A stretch of DNA of 64,000 bases, from positions 1 to 64,000 of the forward strand of contig ONHA01000009.1 in NCBI GenBank assembly GCA_900317515.1, written 5' to 3'. Position 1 is the stretch's first letter, and each line of letters begins with the position of its first letter. Positions 1 through 8,648 of this stretch are shown here, piece after piece. A program made the translations under genes and the position numbers. The notes beneath the pieces were generated by a model that made no database searches, was not told the DNA's origin, and saw nothing but the letters and a program-made list of their open reading frames with translations. The DNA comes from an uncultured Eubacteriales bacterium. GTDB taxonomy: Bacteria > Bacillota > Clostridia > Lachnospirales > Lachnospiraceae.

Positions 1-1
1 G

Positions 2-181
2 AAATTAAAAAGACAAATCGTTGTCCTTTTTGTCGGATACAGCGTACTTCGCATGGCCGGAACTCCGATAAATCGCTATTATGCGGCGGGGGCGGTTCTA
101 GTCGGCGTCCTGCATATAGCCGGGATTATAAGCGCGAAGGTACGTGAGGGTGAGAACACGGAGGGGGCTAGGAAGGGATAA
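2..181 (+). CDS. C-terminal end of a membrane protein (5' end outside window)
   Basis: An open frame enters from the left edge and runs 59 codons to TAA at 179-181 with no start codon that would fit; the protein therefore begins outside the window. It reads KLKRQIVVLFVGYSVLRM, then a hydrophobic stretch YYAAGAVLVGVLHIAGIISA, and a short charged tail ending GARKG, so one or two membrane helices and a cytoplasmic tail are likely. No family is recognised. It lies upstream of another small membrane protein gene pair on the same strand and shares their lower GC content. A weak hairpin at 7-31 lies inside this frame. Confidence 0.5.
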   Translation, partial: KLKRQIVVLFVGYSVLRMAGTPINRYYAAGAVLVGVLHIAGIISAKVREGENTEGARKG

Positions 182-370
182 ATATTGTTTTTTGCTCTTT
201 TTCGTGAGTGGCTCTTAACATTTTGATAACGCTGGAAGAAGATATTTGTGCTGAAAGGATTCGTTTTATGAAGAAGGTGATGCCTATGAGTGTCGTATGA
301 GGAAGAAGAGGCCCGGAAATTTTTTGACAATGAGTAAATCCATGATTATATTTATCAGGAAGGAGATGAG

Positions 371-418
371 GAGAGCAATGAGAGAAGCAATGATAAAAGC
401 AATGAGAAAAGCAATAGG
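371..418 (+). repeat. Four 12-nt in-frame tandem repeats around a start codon
   Basis: Four imperfect copies of a 12-base unit (roughly GAGAAGCAATGA) follow one another and each carries an in-frame ATG or ATA, so the start of the downstream protein reads MREAM IKAM RKAI. The array begins immediately after the ribosome binding site AGGAGATGAGGAG at 361-373. Confidence 0.7.
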
Positions 419-1268
419 AAGCCTTCTTTTGCTAGTATTATTACTGGTGAATACTCTGCCTGCTAATGGAGCAAATAGCCCGGATACATCCCAAAAGTAT
501 GAAGTGTATGTATTGAATTCATTTTCCGGAGAGATGATGGGTACTGTTTCTGATCTGGTTTTTTCATATAGAGATATCGGATTCAATTATCTTGGAACCG
601 CCTATTCGTTTTCTTTGGAAGAACTTGATATTGATACTTCCGATGGGATGAACATTGTCGGTGCCGGCTTCTATTCCGGCAGATCGGATAATCTGCTATG
701 CAATATTGTTGAATATCATGATTCTATGTGTATCCAGATATCCGACACTACTCAAAGTGCTTATTCTCGAGAAAATGATTGCAAACACAATTTTACCGTC
801 ATTGCGGGAAATAACATTGGACAAAAGATACCTGAATTATCCGCCGTATTGAATTCCAGGAACCGTGAAAATAAAGTTAAGCCCGGACCTTCCCGAAGTA
901 TAGGACTGCATGTATATGTGAGTGGGTTGACGATCCCGTTTCTGGTTTCCGGTGGCTCCGCAGAAGGCTGGTGTACCGCGTCTGATATTGGAAACTATCA
1001 ACGCATTGTCACTGGCTTGTCTTATGTAATTGCTTATAATTGGCCGTCAGATGGTGTTTCTTTATGGTATGACTATATGGACAGCGTTTCTGCGTATAGC
1101 AGTCCTGCCTGGCCGTCTTCCCAACTGACGAATGTGTCGGGAAGCTGGATCATTAGTATTCCCGACGGAGCCTTTGTAGCGGAAGCGACAGTAAGTGCGC
1201 TGGTGCAGGGAGCGCCGCTGATGTGGACGTTGTATGATGTCTCATATATGGATGGTACGCACCAATGA
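378..1268 (+). CDS. Secreted protein of unknown function
   Basis: A 296-residue protein with a short basic N terminus, a hydrophobic core IGSLLLLVLLLV and a likely cleavage site after ANG, so a secreted or surface protein is expected. No enzyme or binding motif was recognised; the body is rich in Ser, Tyr and Asn and has several Cys. The ATG at 378 is preferred because AGGAGATGAGGAG lies just upstream. An in-frame ATG at 297 would add 27 residues and overlaps the stop of a ten-codon mini-frame (268-300), so a longer form cannot be excluded. The stop overlaps the next start as ATGA, implying translational coupling with the membrane protein that follows. Codon use is more AT-rich than in most of the window. 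Confidence 0.6.
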   Translation: MREAMIKAMRKAIGSLLLLVLLLVNTLPANGANSPDTSQKYEVYVLNSFSGEMMGTVSDLVFSYRDIGFNYLGTAYSFSLEELDIDTSDGMNIVGAGFYSGRSDNLLCNIVEYHDSMCIQISDTTQSAYSRENDCKHNFTVIAGNNIGQKIPELSAVLNSRNRENKVKPGPSRSIGLHVYVSGLTIPFLVSGGSAEGWCTASDIGNYQRIVTGLSYVIAYNWPSDGVSLWYDYMDSVSAYSSPAWPSSQLTNVSGSWIISIPDGAFVAEATVSALVQGAPLMWTLYDVSYMDGTHQ

Positions 1269-1624
1269 AGACCAGGAGAATATTAAAGCGAACGGTTTGC
1301 CTGGGGATCTTCTGGATCATCGGATCTATACAGAACATCAGGACAGCAGACAACAACCTGATTTTACTGCTGTATTTATGTACCGGTGCGCTCGGGATCA
1401 CACAGTGCGTATGCTCCTGTGATTACCCGAAGTATCGCGGGATTTTAAAAATCATTACAGGTATCCAGTCTGTTTATTATCTCGCCGCACTGGGTTATGT
1501 GCTCACCACTGCGGATGGCGGCAGGCTGTTTGCCTGCGCAATTGCGATTATATCTTTGACACTCTCCGTGACTGCATTTTTTACTTTGCGGAATAAGCAG
1601 GACGATGGCAGGGACGGTTCGTGA
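1265..1624 (+). CDS. Small multi-pass membrane protein, unknown function
   Basis: A 119-residue protein with about four hydrophobic segments (near residues 10-22, 28-45, 60-80 and 88-107) and a charged C-terminal tail ending DDGRDGS. It has a CVCSCDYPK cluster of cysteines after the second segment. No family is recognised. Its ATG overlaps the stop of the preceding secreted protein by four bases (ATGA), so the two are probably made together and may interact at the membrane. Confidence is moderate because nothing but the overlap, the length and the hydropathy supports it. Confidence 0.55.
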   Translation: MKTRRILKRTVCLGIFWIIGSIQNIRTADNNLILLLYLCTGALGITQCVCSCDYPKYRGILKIITGIQSVYYLAALGYVLTTADGGRLFACAIAIISLTLSVTAFFTLRNKQDDGRDGS

Positions 1625-1718
1625 AAGCCAGGGTACGAGCGAGGCACCTCGTTTCGTTTGACAGTGAGAAGAGGATTCTTAAGGACTGGAAGACAATAGA
1701 GTAAAGAATGATGAATTG

Positions 1719-1754
1719 CCGCCCGGGGATTGTGACATGCTCCGGGCGGGTTTT
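1719..1754 (+). terminator. Rho-independent terminator
   Basis: A GC-rich stem (CCGCCCGG-GGA pairing with TCCGGGCGG, one bulged base) with an 11-base loop is followed by TTTTATTTTC. It closes the two-gene unit ending at 1624. Confidence 0.75.
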
Positions 1755-1775
1755 ATTTTCAAAGATAAATAATAC

Positions 1776-1804
1776 ATAAACGAAAAAATTTACCTTTCGT
1801 TTAT
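1776..1804. promoter_or_regulatory. Perfect 10-bp inverted repeat, candidate operator
   Basis: ATAAACGAAA at 1776-1785 and TTTCGTTTAT at 1795-1804 are exact reverse complements separated by nine AT-rich bases, and a further AAGATAA/TTATCTT pair flanks them. It lies about 90 bases before the dehydrogenase gene at 1891 and has no T-tract, so a dimeric repressor site is more likely than a terminator. No regulator gene is adjacent. Confidence 0.5.
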
Positions 1805-1890
1805 CTTCGGGCTGTATTCTTGGTTCATCGAAAACAACAAAAACCGGACACGCAAAGGCGGGTCTCATTCTAAAAAAGGAGAATATAAAA

Positions 1891-3600
1891 ATGAAGAACC
1901 AGAATACGATCTACTTACTCACCGGCGCAGCAGGATTCCTCGGCAGCAACATCTGCTCCCAGCTCATAGAGCGCGGCGACAAGGTCCGGGCCTTCGTACT
2001 TAAGGGCGACCCGGCCGTCAAATATATCCCGGAAGGCGTTGAGATCTTCGAAGGCGACCTTTGCAGCGCCGAGGACTGCTCGAGATTCTTCGACGTTCCG
2101 GCAGGATACGAGACGATCTGCATCCACTGCGCATCCATGGTTACGGTGAACCCGGACTACAACGAAAAGCTGATCGCCGTCAACGTCGGCGGCACAGAGA
2201 ACATCATCGCGGCGGCAAAGAGCCATGACAGCTTCAGAAAGCTCGTCTACGTCTCCAGCACGGGCGCGATCCCGGAACTTCCGAAGGGCCGGAAGATCAA
2301 AGAAGTTAACCAGTTTGTTCCGTACGATGACGACAAGGTCGTCGGCTGGTACAGCCGCAGCAAGGCGATGGCCACTCAGAAGGTTCTGGATGCGGCAGCG
2401 GAAGGCATGAACGCCTGCGTCGTACATCCGAGCGGTATCCTCGGCCCGAACGACCACGCGATCAGCGAGACCACCGGCACGATCATCAAGATCATGAACG
2501 GCGAGATGCCGGTCGGCATGGGCGGCAGCTTCAACCTCTGCGACGTCAGAGATCTGGCTTTCGGCACGATCGCAGCCTGCGACAAGGGCCGCAAGGGCGA
2601 GTGCTACATCCTGGGCAACAAGGAAGTCACGCTGAAGGAAGTCGCGAAGATTCTCCACGACGCGTGCGGCTGCAAGCAGCCCCTCTTCTATGTGCCGATC
2701 GCGATGGCTTACCGTCTGGCCGCTTCCATGGAGAAGAAGGCCGCGAAGACCGGCGAGAAGCCGCTCATGACGAACTTCGCCGTCTACAATCTGGACAGAA
2801 ACAACTCCTTCGACTACTCCAAGGCGGAGAGAGAGCTCGGCTACCACACACGCCCCTACAGCGAGACGCTGACCGACGAGGCCCGCTGGCTCGTGGAGGC
2901 AGGCTGCATCAAGGGCAAGGTCAAAGTTGCCGAGGAGACGAAGGCACCGGTTATCGAGCTTACGATCCCGGAGAAGGTTACAAGCGTCATGGCAGATGCA
3001 AACCTTGTACAGGAGGTTGCCGAGGCGAAAAATGCAGACCGCCTCGAAGCTGTGCTTGACCTCGCCGGCATCACAAACTTCACCCGCGAGATGGTCGAGC
3101 AGGCTTTCGCCCACATCGAGCTCAGCCGCAACAGCCTGGCGCTGGTCGATCTCTTCAGGGACCACAACTACTACAGCTGCTTCCGCAAGCTTGCAGCCAT
3201 GGGCATCGAGACGAGCCCGGCAGAGTTTGACCTCATAAAGGACATTTTTGCGGCAGCCCACGACGATACGATGGGTCCGGATATGGACGACGCGAAGGAC
3301 ACCGAGTCCGCAGCGGAGGTGCTCAAGGCTTACGGCCACTATCATATCGGGGCGGATTTCCTCGACACGATGCTGCAGTACACATCGCTTCTTGACGAGG
3401 AGGGCATTTTCACGGAAGAGGATTACGCGAAGATGGCAAATTACACCTTCGAGCAGCGCTGCACGAAGTACGTGAACAAGCTGCAGGCGATCGGCGTCAT
3501 CACCGGCCTTCGCTACGGCATCCACGACAGCTTCGAGACCCCGTACCTGCTGGCGATCGCAGGCTGCGCGGCCATGATCAGACAAAGACAGGCGGCGTAA
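1891..3600 (+). CDS. NAD(P)-dependent epimerase/dehydratase-family dehydrogenase with C-terminal extension
   Basis: A 569-residue protein. Residues 1-330 are an extended short-chain dehydrogenase (3-beta-HSD/epimerase type): dinucleotide motif TGAAGFLGS near residue 11, SSTG near 128 and the catalytic YSRSK (YxxxK) near 155. Residues about 350-569 form an alpha-helical extension that is not recognised and is unusual for the family, which is normally 300-350 residues. The substrate cannot be told from sequence. A typical GGAGAATATAAA leader precedes the ATG. The gene is followed after 18 bases by a classical short-chain dehydrogenase, suggesting consecutive redox steps on one substrate. A perfect inverted repeat upstream may be its operator. 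Confidence 0.8.
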   Translation: MKNQNTIYLLTGAAGFLGSNICSQLIERGDKVRAFVLKGDPAVKYIPEGVEIFEGDLCSAEDCSRFFDVPAGYETICIHCASMVTVNPDYNEKLIAVNVGGTENIIAAAKSHDSFRKLVYVSSTGAIPELPKGRKIKEVNQFVPYDDDKVVGWYSRSKAMATQKVLDAAAEGMNACVVHPSGILGPNDHAISETTGTIIKIMNGEMPVGMGGSFNLCDVRDLAFGTIAACDKGRKGECYILGNKEVTLKEVAKILHDACGCKQPLFYVPIAMAYRLAASMEKKAAKTGEKPLMTNFAVYNLDRNNSFDYSKAERELGYHTRPYSETLTDEARWLVEAGCIKGKVKVAEETKAPVIELTIPEKVTSVMADANLVQEVAEAKNADRLEAVLDLAGITNFTREMVEQAFAHIELSRNSLALVDLFRDHNYYSCFRKLAAMGIETSPAEFDLIKDIFAAAHDDTMGPDMDDAKDTESAAEVLKAYGHYHIGADFLDTMLQYTSLLDEEGIFTEEDYAKMANYTFEQRCTKYVNKLQAIGVITGLRYGIHDSFETPYLLAIAGCAAMIRQRQAA

Positions 3601-3618
3601 GCCCGGGAGGACCTATAG

Positions 3619-4458
3619 ATGGAAAATGAAGTGAAACGAAAAGTGTGCGTCATCACCGGCGGCGGTTCGGGCATGGGTCTTGCGACCGCCCACCGGATGG
3701 CGAAAAAGGGTTACTACACGATCCTGTGCGGACGCACGGTGAGCAAGCTGGAAAATGCTGTAAATGAGCTCAGAGAGGCAGGCGGGGAGGCGGAAGCGTT
3801 TCCCTGCGACGTCTCCGACAGGGAGAGCTGCTTCGCACTGGCCCGCCACGCGGCGGAGTGCGGAGAGGTCAAGGTCATGCTCCACATCGCGGGATTGAGC
3901 CCCCACATGGGCGACTCGGAGAAGATCATGGCGGGAAATGCGCTCGGGACGGTCAACATCAACGATGCATTTTACGAGGTTATGGCCCCGGGCGGGTGCC
4001 TCATCGACACGAGCAGCATGTCCGCCTACCTGACGCCGGCGTTCATCATGCCGACGGGCGCTTATCCGCTCTCCCGCACGGACAGGGAGAAGTTCATGAA
4101 GAAGATGATGGGCCGCGTCAACATGATGCCGAAGAAGACCAGGACGGGCGTGGCCTACAGCGTGAGCAAGCATTTTGTGATATGGTTTGCTAAGACGGAC
4201 GCGGCCAGATTCGGCGCGAAGGGCGTGAGGGTCCTGAGCGTCACCCCGGGCAACTTCGAGACCCCGATGGGGGCTCTCGAGAAGGACGAGGCAGGGACTT
4301 ACCTTAAGTTCAACGCGATCAAGCGGAACGGGAAGCCGGAGGAGATCGCGGCGCTCTACGAGATGCTGACGGACGAGCAGCTCGGGTACCTGACCGGGGC
4401 GGATATCATCTGCGACGGCGGGTGCATTGCGAGCGGCGCGGGGGCGTTTTCAAGGTAA
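3619..4458 (+). CDS. Short-chain dehydrogenase/reductase (SDR)
   Basis: A 279-residue classical SDR. The N-terminal TGGGSGMGLA motif binds NAD(P); the C-terminal half contains YSVSK (catalytic Tyr and Lys) and the PGNFETPM segment after it. A roughly 25-residue insertion (TGAYPLSRTDREKFMKKMMG region) sits just before the catalytic Tyr. It is oxidoreductase of an alcohol/ketone, substrate unknown. GGGAGG lies at 3604-3609 upstream of the ATG. It forms a unit with the epimerase-like gene 18 bases before it and ends in front of a large palindrome that separates it from a convergent AraC gene. Confidence 0.85.
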   Translation: MENEVKRKVCVITGGGSGMGLATAHRMAKKGYYTILCGRTVSKLENAVNELREAGGEAEAFPCDVSDRESCFALARHAAECGEVKVMLHIAGLSPHMGDSEKIMAGNALGTVNINDAFYEVMAPGGCLIDTSSMSAYLTPAFIMPTGAYPLSRTDREKFMKKMMGRVNMMPKKTRTGVAYSVSKHFVIWFAKTDAARFGAKGVRVLSVTPGNFETPMGALEKDEAGTYLKFNAIKRNGKPEEIAALYEMLTDEQLGYLTGADIICDGGCIASGAGAFSR

Positions 4459-4484
4459 GATATCGCAGATGGGGACGGTTCTTC

Positions 4485-4569
4485 GCAGAGAGGGACGGTT
4501 CTTCGCGGATGGGGACGGTTCTCCTCTGCGGAGAACCGTCCCCATCCGCGGAGAACCGTCCCTCTCTGC
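4485..4569. repeat. Long palindrome, GGGACGGTTCT family (copy 1)
   Basis: Two 40-base arms, complementary at 39 of 40 positions, flank a five-base loop. Each arm holds two copies of a roughly 19-base unit built on GGGACGGTTCTYCGC; a further partial unit precedes the left arm. It lies between the convergent SDR and AraC genes and could end transcription from both sides. Related elements lie at 10122, 24129 and 50943. Confidence 0.85.
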
Positions 4570-4572
4570 GAT

Positions 4573-5499
4573 TTACACCTCCCCCATCTCAGGTATGATG
4601 AAAGAAACGTACAGGTTTTGGGTCTTCCTGTATTTCAGGGGTGACATGTTCATGTAGTCCTTGAAGACCCGCTCGAAATGCGTGACGCTCCTGTACCCGA
4701 CCTCCTCGGCGATCAGGGCGATGCTCCTGTCTGTCGTCTCCAGCAGGTACTTCGCGCGGTTCACCCGGTGGACATTCACAAACTCCTTTATGTTGTAGCC
4801 GGTGACCTTCTTGAAGACCCGGCAGATGTAGTAGCTGCTCAGGAAAAACCGCTCCGAGAGGTCCTCGAGGGAGATATCCCTGTCGAGATTCGCGGAGAGA
4901 TAGTCGGCAATCTCGTACACGTGCTTAAAGCGCTCGTCCGTCTCGTAGAAGACCGCGGAGGCGGGAACCTTCTCAAAGTCGCGGTGGAGATGCAGAAGGT
5001 ATTGGGCGACGGCAAGCTCGATGGCGCGGACATGGTACTTGCGCATGGAGCGGGCTTCATTTTTAAAAAGATAGTAGAGATCCATGAACTGCTCGTGCTG
5101 CTGCTTCGTCAGGTGGTAGATCCCGTAGTGTTCGTGGAGGAAGCGCTTCAGGTTCAGCTGCAGGTACCTGCTGTCCAGCCGCTCGAGGGCCTCCGGCGTG
5201 ATGTAGAGGATGATCCGGTTGTGGCCGGTATCCGTTTCATCGGATTTTGTCATGTGGACCATGTTAGAGTCGATGATGATGAGGTCGCCCTTTGAGGCGG
5301 TGAAATGGCGGTTGCCGAAGAAAAACTGCCGGGTGCCCTCCAGAATATAGAAAATCTCGTACTCCGGATGGAAATGTTTCACACGCATATTGTGCTGTCC
5401 GGTGCGGATCGCATGCTCGATGGCGATGCCGTCTGCGGAAGCGCTGAACGCAATTCTCTTATTGGGGTCAAGGGGATCGATCGGATGCTTTTCCTGCAT
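4573..5499 (-). CDS. AraC-family transcriptional regulator
   Basis: A 308-residue regulator: an N-terminal cupin-type sensing domain (HFHPEYEIFYILEG near residue 42) and a C-terminal double helix-turn-helix of the AraC type (residues about 195-295, with YICRVFKKVTGYN and IALIAEEVGYRSVTHFERVFKDYMNMSP). AAAGGAGG stands seven bases before the ATG on the minus strand. It is divergent from the TRAP transporter operon at 5786, so it probably activates that operon in response to a sugar or uronide; this is inferred from position. Convergent with the SDR gene. Confidence 0.88.
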   Translation of the reverse strand: MQEKHPIDPLDPNKRIAFSASADGIAIEHAIRTGQHNMRVKHFHPEYEIFYILEGTRQFFFGNRHFTASKGDLIIIDSNMVHMTKSDETDTGHNRIILYITPEALERLDSRYLQLNLKRFLHEHYGIYHLTKQQHEQFMDLYYLFKNEARSMRKYHVRAIELAVAQYLLHLHRDFEKVPASAVFYETDERFKHVYEIADYLSANLDRDISLEDLSERFFLSSYYICRVFKKVTGYNIKEFVNVHRVNRAKYLLETTDRSIALIAEEVGYRSVTHFERVFKDYMNMSPLKYRKTQNLYVSFIIPEMGEV

Positions 5500-5635
5500 G
5501 GAGGGCCTCCTTTTTTTGACTTTTCATAGCAGCGGTACATAAAAGGGAACAAAGATGCCGCTCCCATTATACAGCAATTTTTGTTGAAAAATCCATAAAA
5601 ACCACAATTGAAAAAAATAAATGAAATAAGGCTCA

Positions 5636-5644
5636 TGCTATAAT
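5636..5644 (+). promoter_or_regulatory. Extended -10 promoter for TRAP operon
   Basis: TGCTATAAT matches the extended -10 consensus (TGnTATAAT). No good -35 is seen, as is common for activator-dependent promoters. The leader that follows holds a perfect CAGGGA/TCCCTG hairpin at 5685-5700 of unknown role. Confidence 0.55.
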
Positions 5645-5785
5645 TCAGCCAACAAAAAAAGTTCGGAATTCTCATTTTAAAAAGCAGGGAGCAATCCCTG
5701 AAACGGACCTTTCCACCGCCGGCAAACGGGAAGGCAATTAAAATGAGAAAGAGCGATAAATTTTAAAAGTATGGGGGAATTACGT

Positions 5786-6811
5786 ATGAGCATGTTTAAG
5801 AAAATCGGCGCAGTCCTCATGGCAGTCGGGGTGATCGCGGTGATCGGGACATTTGTCTCCGTGAAGAGCGCGAACGCCACTGCCGGCAGGACTATCCGGC
5901 TGGCCCACAACCAGCAGGACGGAACTGAGATCGCGGATACGATAGCAAAATTCTCGGAATTTGTCGCGGAGGACCCGTCCATGGACCTCGCGGTGCAGAT
6001 CTATCCGTCCGGTATCCTGGGTTCGGAAAATGAAGAGATCGAGATGGTGCAGGCCGGCATCCTGGATATGGCCAAGGTCGGTTCGCAGACGCTGAGCCAG
6101 TTCGACGACCGCTATTCGATCTTCGCGGTACCCTACCTGTTCGTCGGCCAGGAGCACTATTACGAGGCCATGGAGCAGAGCGAGGAAGTGCAGAAGCTCT
6201 TCGAGTCCACCGCGGACCAGGGTTTTATCGCGATCGGGTACTACGCAAACGGTTCCAGAAACTTTTACACGGTGGATGACATCTGCGTGGACGACCCGTC
6301 CAAGCTGAAGGGTCTCAAGATCCGGTCGATGCCGAGCGCAACTTCCATGGAAATGATCACCGCCATGGGCGGCTCGCCGGTCCCGATGTCCTCTTCCGAG
6401 ACCTACACGGCTCTGCAGCAGGGTGTCGTCGACGGCGCCGAGAACACGGAGCTCGCGCTGACGGTCAACGGCCACGAGGATCTCGTAAAGGCCTACACCT
6501 ACACCGAGCACCAGTATTCGCCGGACATCTACATCATCAGCACGGCTCTCTGGAAGTCGATGAGCGCCGAGCAGCAGGAGTACCTCAAGGAGTGCCTTGC
6601 CAGGACGAACGATAACTTCAAGACCCTCTACAACGGCATGATGGAGGCCGCAATCGAGGAGGCGAAGGAGCACGGGGTTACCATTTACAGGGATATCGAC
6701 AAGACGACGCTCATCGAGTCCGTGAGCGAGATCGCCGAGAAGTACATGAGCAAGGGCGACAATTACCGCAGCCTTTACGAAGATATCCAGAAGTACGCGG
6801 ATGCGAAGTGA
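5786..6811 (+). CDS. TRAP transporter substrate-binding protein (DctP family)
   Basis: A 341-residue extracytoplasmic solute receptor. The N terminus has a membrane segment and likely cleavage after SANA (about residue 31). The DctP signature is present: LKGLKIRSMPS, whose Arg normally binds a substrate carboxylate, and TALQQGVVDGAEN. An acidic sugar or uronide is therefore a likely ligand; the hydrolase and rhamnose mutarotase downstream point to rhamnogalacturonan fragments (inference). GGGGGAAT sits five bases before ATG 5786; an ATG at 5771 would place the ribosome site inside the frame. First gene of a five-gene unit; the small permease follows after 13 bases. Confidence 0.9.
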   Translation: MSMFKKIGAVLMAVGVIAVIGTFVSVKSANATAGRTIRLAHNQQDGTEIADTIAKFSEFVAEDPSMDLAVQIYPSGILGSENEEIEMVQAGILDMAKVGSQTLSQFDDRYSIFAVPYLFVGQEHYYEAMEQSEEVQKLFESTADQGFIAIGYYANGSRNFYTVDDICVDDPSKLKGLKIRSMPSATSMEMITAMGGSPVPMSSSETYTALQQGVVDGAENTELALTVNGHEDLVKAYTYTEHQYSPDIYIISTALWKSMSAEQQEYLKECLARTNDNFKTLYNGMMEAAIEEAKEHGVTIYRDIDKTTLIESVSEIAEKYMSKGDNYRSLYEDIQKYADAK

Positions 6812-6824
6812 GAAGGAGGACAGC

Positions 6825-7301
6825 ATGACAAAATTAATCAATATTCTCAATAAGATCATTGAAGTGGTCATGGTCGTTCTGATCGCAGCCATGGTCTGCG
6901 GCAACTTCTGGCAGATTTTCACCAGATTTATCCTGAACAATGCAGCCAGCTGGACAGAGGAGTTTCTCCGATACGCACTGATCTGGCTGACCATGCTGGG
7001 CGTTCCGTATGCCTACAGCAAAAATAAACACATCGCGATCGAATTTGTCGCGGACACCTACAGCCCGAAGGCGAAGATCGTGAACCAGATCATCATCGAG
7101 GCGCTCGTCCTCTTCGTCGCATGCTTCGTCATGATCGGGGGCGGCATCATGGTCACCCTGAACGCGCTGGGACAGACCTCCCCGGCTCTGGGCATGCCGA
7201 TGCAGTTCTACTACCTCGGAGTGCCGGTCTGCGGCATCCTGCTCGTCATCTACACGATCCCGCGCCTTATCGAGCAGATCAAGGCCATTCGGAATTCATA
7301 A
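6825..7301 (+). CDS. TRAP transporter small permease (DctQ family)
   Basis: A 158-residue protein with four membrane helices (about residues 10-30, 47-65, 85-108 and 125-145), and the SWTEEFLRYALIWLTMLG segment between helices 1 and 2 typical of DctQ. It pairs with the large permease to form the sodium-coupled transporter that receives substrate from the DctP protein. The start at 6825 follows AGAAGGAGG; an upstream ATG at 6801 would overlap the end of the receptor gene and lacks its own site. The large permease follows 14 bases later. Confidence 0.9.
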   Translation: MTKLINILNKIIEVVMVVLIAAMVCGNFWQIFTRFILNNAASWTEEFLRYALIWLTMLGVPYAYSKNKHIAIEFVADTYSPKAKIVNQIIIEALVLFVACFVMIGGGIMVTLNALGQTSPALGMPMQFYYLGVPVCGILLVIYTIPRLIEQIKAIRNS

Positions 7302-7315
7302 AAGGAGGAAGCGTC

Positions 7316-8629
7316 ATGACAACTTTACAGGCAGCGGCCCTGGTTCTTGTGGTCGTATTTCTGATCACGCTTTTAAATAAGGTGCCGGTTTCATTTTCCA
7401 TCATCCTGAGTGCGCTGGTGACGATCATCATGTTCCTCACACCGCAGTTCGGCATGTTCATTTCTGCCCAGAAACTCGTTACGGGCATTGACTCGTTCTC
7501 ACTCCTCGCGGTTCCGTTCTTCATTCTGGCGGGCCAGCTGATGTCGAGCGGCGGCATCGCAAAGAGAATCATCGACCTCGCTATGCTGATCCTTGGCAGG
7601 GTCCCCGGATCCCTCGCGCTGACCAACATCGCCGGCAACGCGATGTTCGGCTCTCTCTCCGGCTCGGGCCTCGCGGCGGCAACCGCCATCGGCGGCGTCA
7701 TGCTCCCGATGGAGAAGGAGCACGGCTATGACGACGGCTTCGGTGCGGCGACCAATATCGCCACGGCTCCGGTCGGCCAGCTGATCCCGCCGACGAACGC
7801 GCCGATCGTCTACTCTGCGGCAGCGGGCGGCACATCGGTGGCGGCTCTTCTCATGGCAGGCTGGATCCCGGGTCTGCTCTGGGCGTTCATCTGCGGGCTG
7901 GTTGCATTTGTCTATGCGACGAAGCACGGCTACATCGTGAAGCGCACGAAAAAGCTCAGCTTCGGCGAAGTGATCCGCACGATCCTCGAGGCGATCCCCT
8001 CGCTTCTCCTGATCGTCATCATCATCGGCGGCATCCTTTCCGGCTATTTCACACCGACGGAGGCTTCCGGCGTCGCGGTCATCTACGCATTTATCCTGGC
8101 CGTCTTTGTATATCGCAGCATTAAGATTTCCGAGATTCCCCAGGTCCTGGTCAACGCAGGCGTGACGACAACGATCATCATGCTGATCATCGGCGCTTCT
8201 TCCGTCCTGTCCTTCGTACTCTCCTTCACGGGTCTGCCGCAGGCGATCAGCAGCGCGCTCATGGGCATCTCTTCCAATAAGATCGTGATCCTTCTGATCA
8301 TCAACGTGATCCTGCTCATCGTCGGAACCTTCATGGACATGGCGCCGGCTCTGCTGATCTTCACCCCGATCTTCCTGCCGGTCGCAAGGAGCGTGGGCAT
8401 GAACGACATCCAGTTCGGCATCATGATGATTATGAACCTGGCGATCGGAACGATCACGCCGCCGGTCGGCTCGGTCCTCTTCGTGGGCTGCTCCGTGGCG
8501 GGACTCAAGATCGAGGACGTCATAAAGAGCCTGCTTCCGTATTTTGCGGCTATACTGATTGCACTTTTGATGGTAACATTTATTCCGGGACTCAGCCTGT
8601 GGCTGCCGTCCGTCTTCGGCCTGGTCTGA
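7316..8629 (+). CDS. TRAP transporter large permease (DctM family)
   Basis: A 437-residue integral membrane protein with about a dozen hydrophobic helices and conserved DctM blocks: VPFFILAGQLMSSGGIA, GNAMFGSLSGSGLAAATAIG, LIPPTNAPIVYSAAAG and FTPTEASGVAVIYA. This subunit carries the transport path. The true start is ATG 7316 behind AAAGGAGGAAGC; longer readings extend into the small permease gene in another frame. Length is normal for the family (420-440). It is followed at 20 bases by the glycoside hydrolase gene. Confidence 0.92.
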   Translation: MTTLQAAALVLVVVFLITLLNKVPVSFSIILSALVTIIMFLTPQFGMFISAQKLVTGIDSFSLLAVPFFILAGQLMSSGGIAKRIIDLAMLILGRVPGSLALTNIAGNAMFGSLSGSGLAAATAIGGVMLPMEKEHGYDDGFGAATNIATAPVGQLIPPTNAPIVYSAAAGGTSVAALLMAGWIPGLLWAFICGLVAFVYATKHGYIVKRTKKLSFGEVIRTILEAIPSLLLIVIIIGGILSGYFTPTEASGVAVIYAFILAVFVYRSIKISEIPQVLVNAGVTTTIIMLIIGASSVLSFVLSFTGLPQAISSALMGISSNKIVILLIINVILLIVGTFMDMAPALLIFTPIFLPVARSVGMNDIQFGIMMIMNLAIGTITPPVGSVLFVGCSVAGLKIEDVIKSLLPYFAAILIALLMVTFIPGLSLWLPSVFGLV

Positions 8630-8648
8630 TTGCAAAAAGGAGGAAACG

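Noticed and set aside
7..31. Hairpin with T-run that looks like a terminator
   Set aside because: It lies within an open frame continuing to 181 and the stem is AT-rich with a mismatch.
1915..3585. 556-codon open frame antisense to the epimerase-type gene
   Set aside because: It mirrors the codon phase of a clear dehydrogenase, has no ribosome site and no recognisable protein features; long antisense frames are expected in GC-rich coding DNA.
4470..4570. Regularly repeated GGGACGGTTCT units resembling a CRISPR array
   Set aside because: Units are arranged as a palindrome without unique spacers and there are no cas genes.
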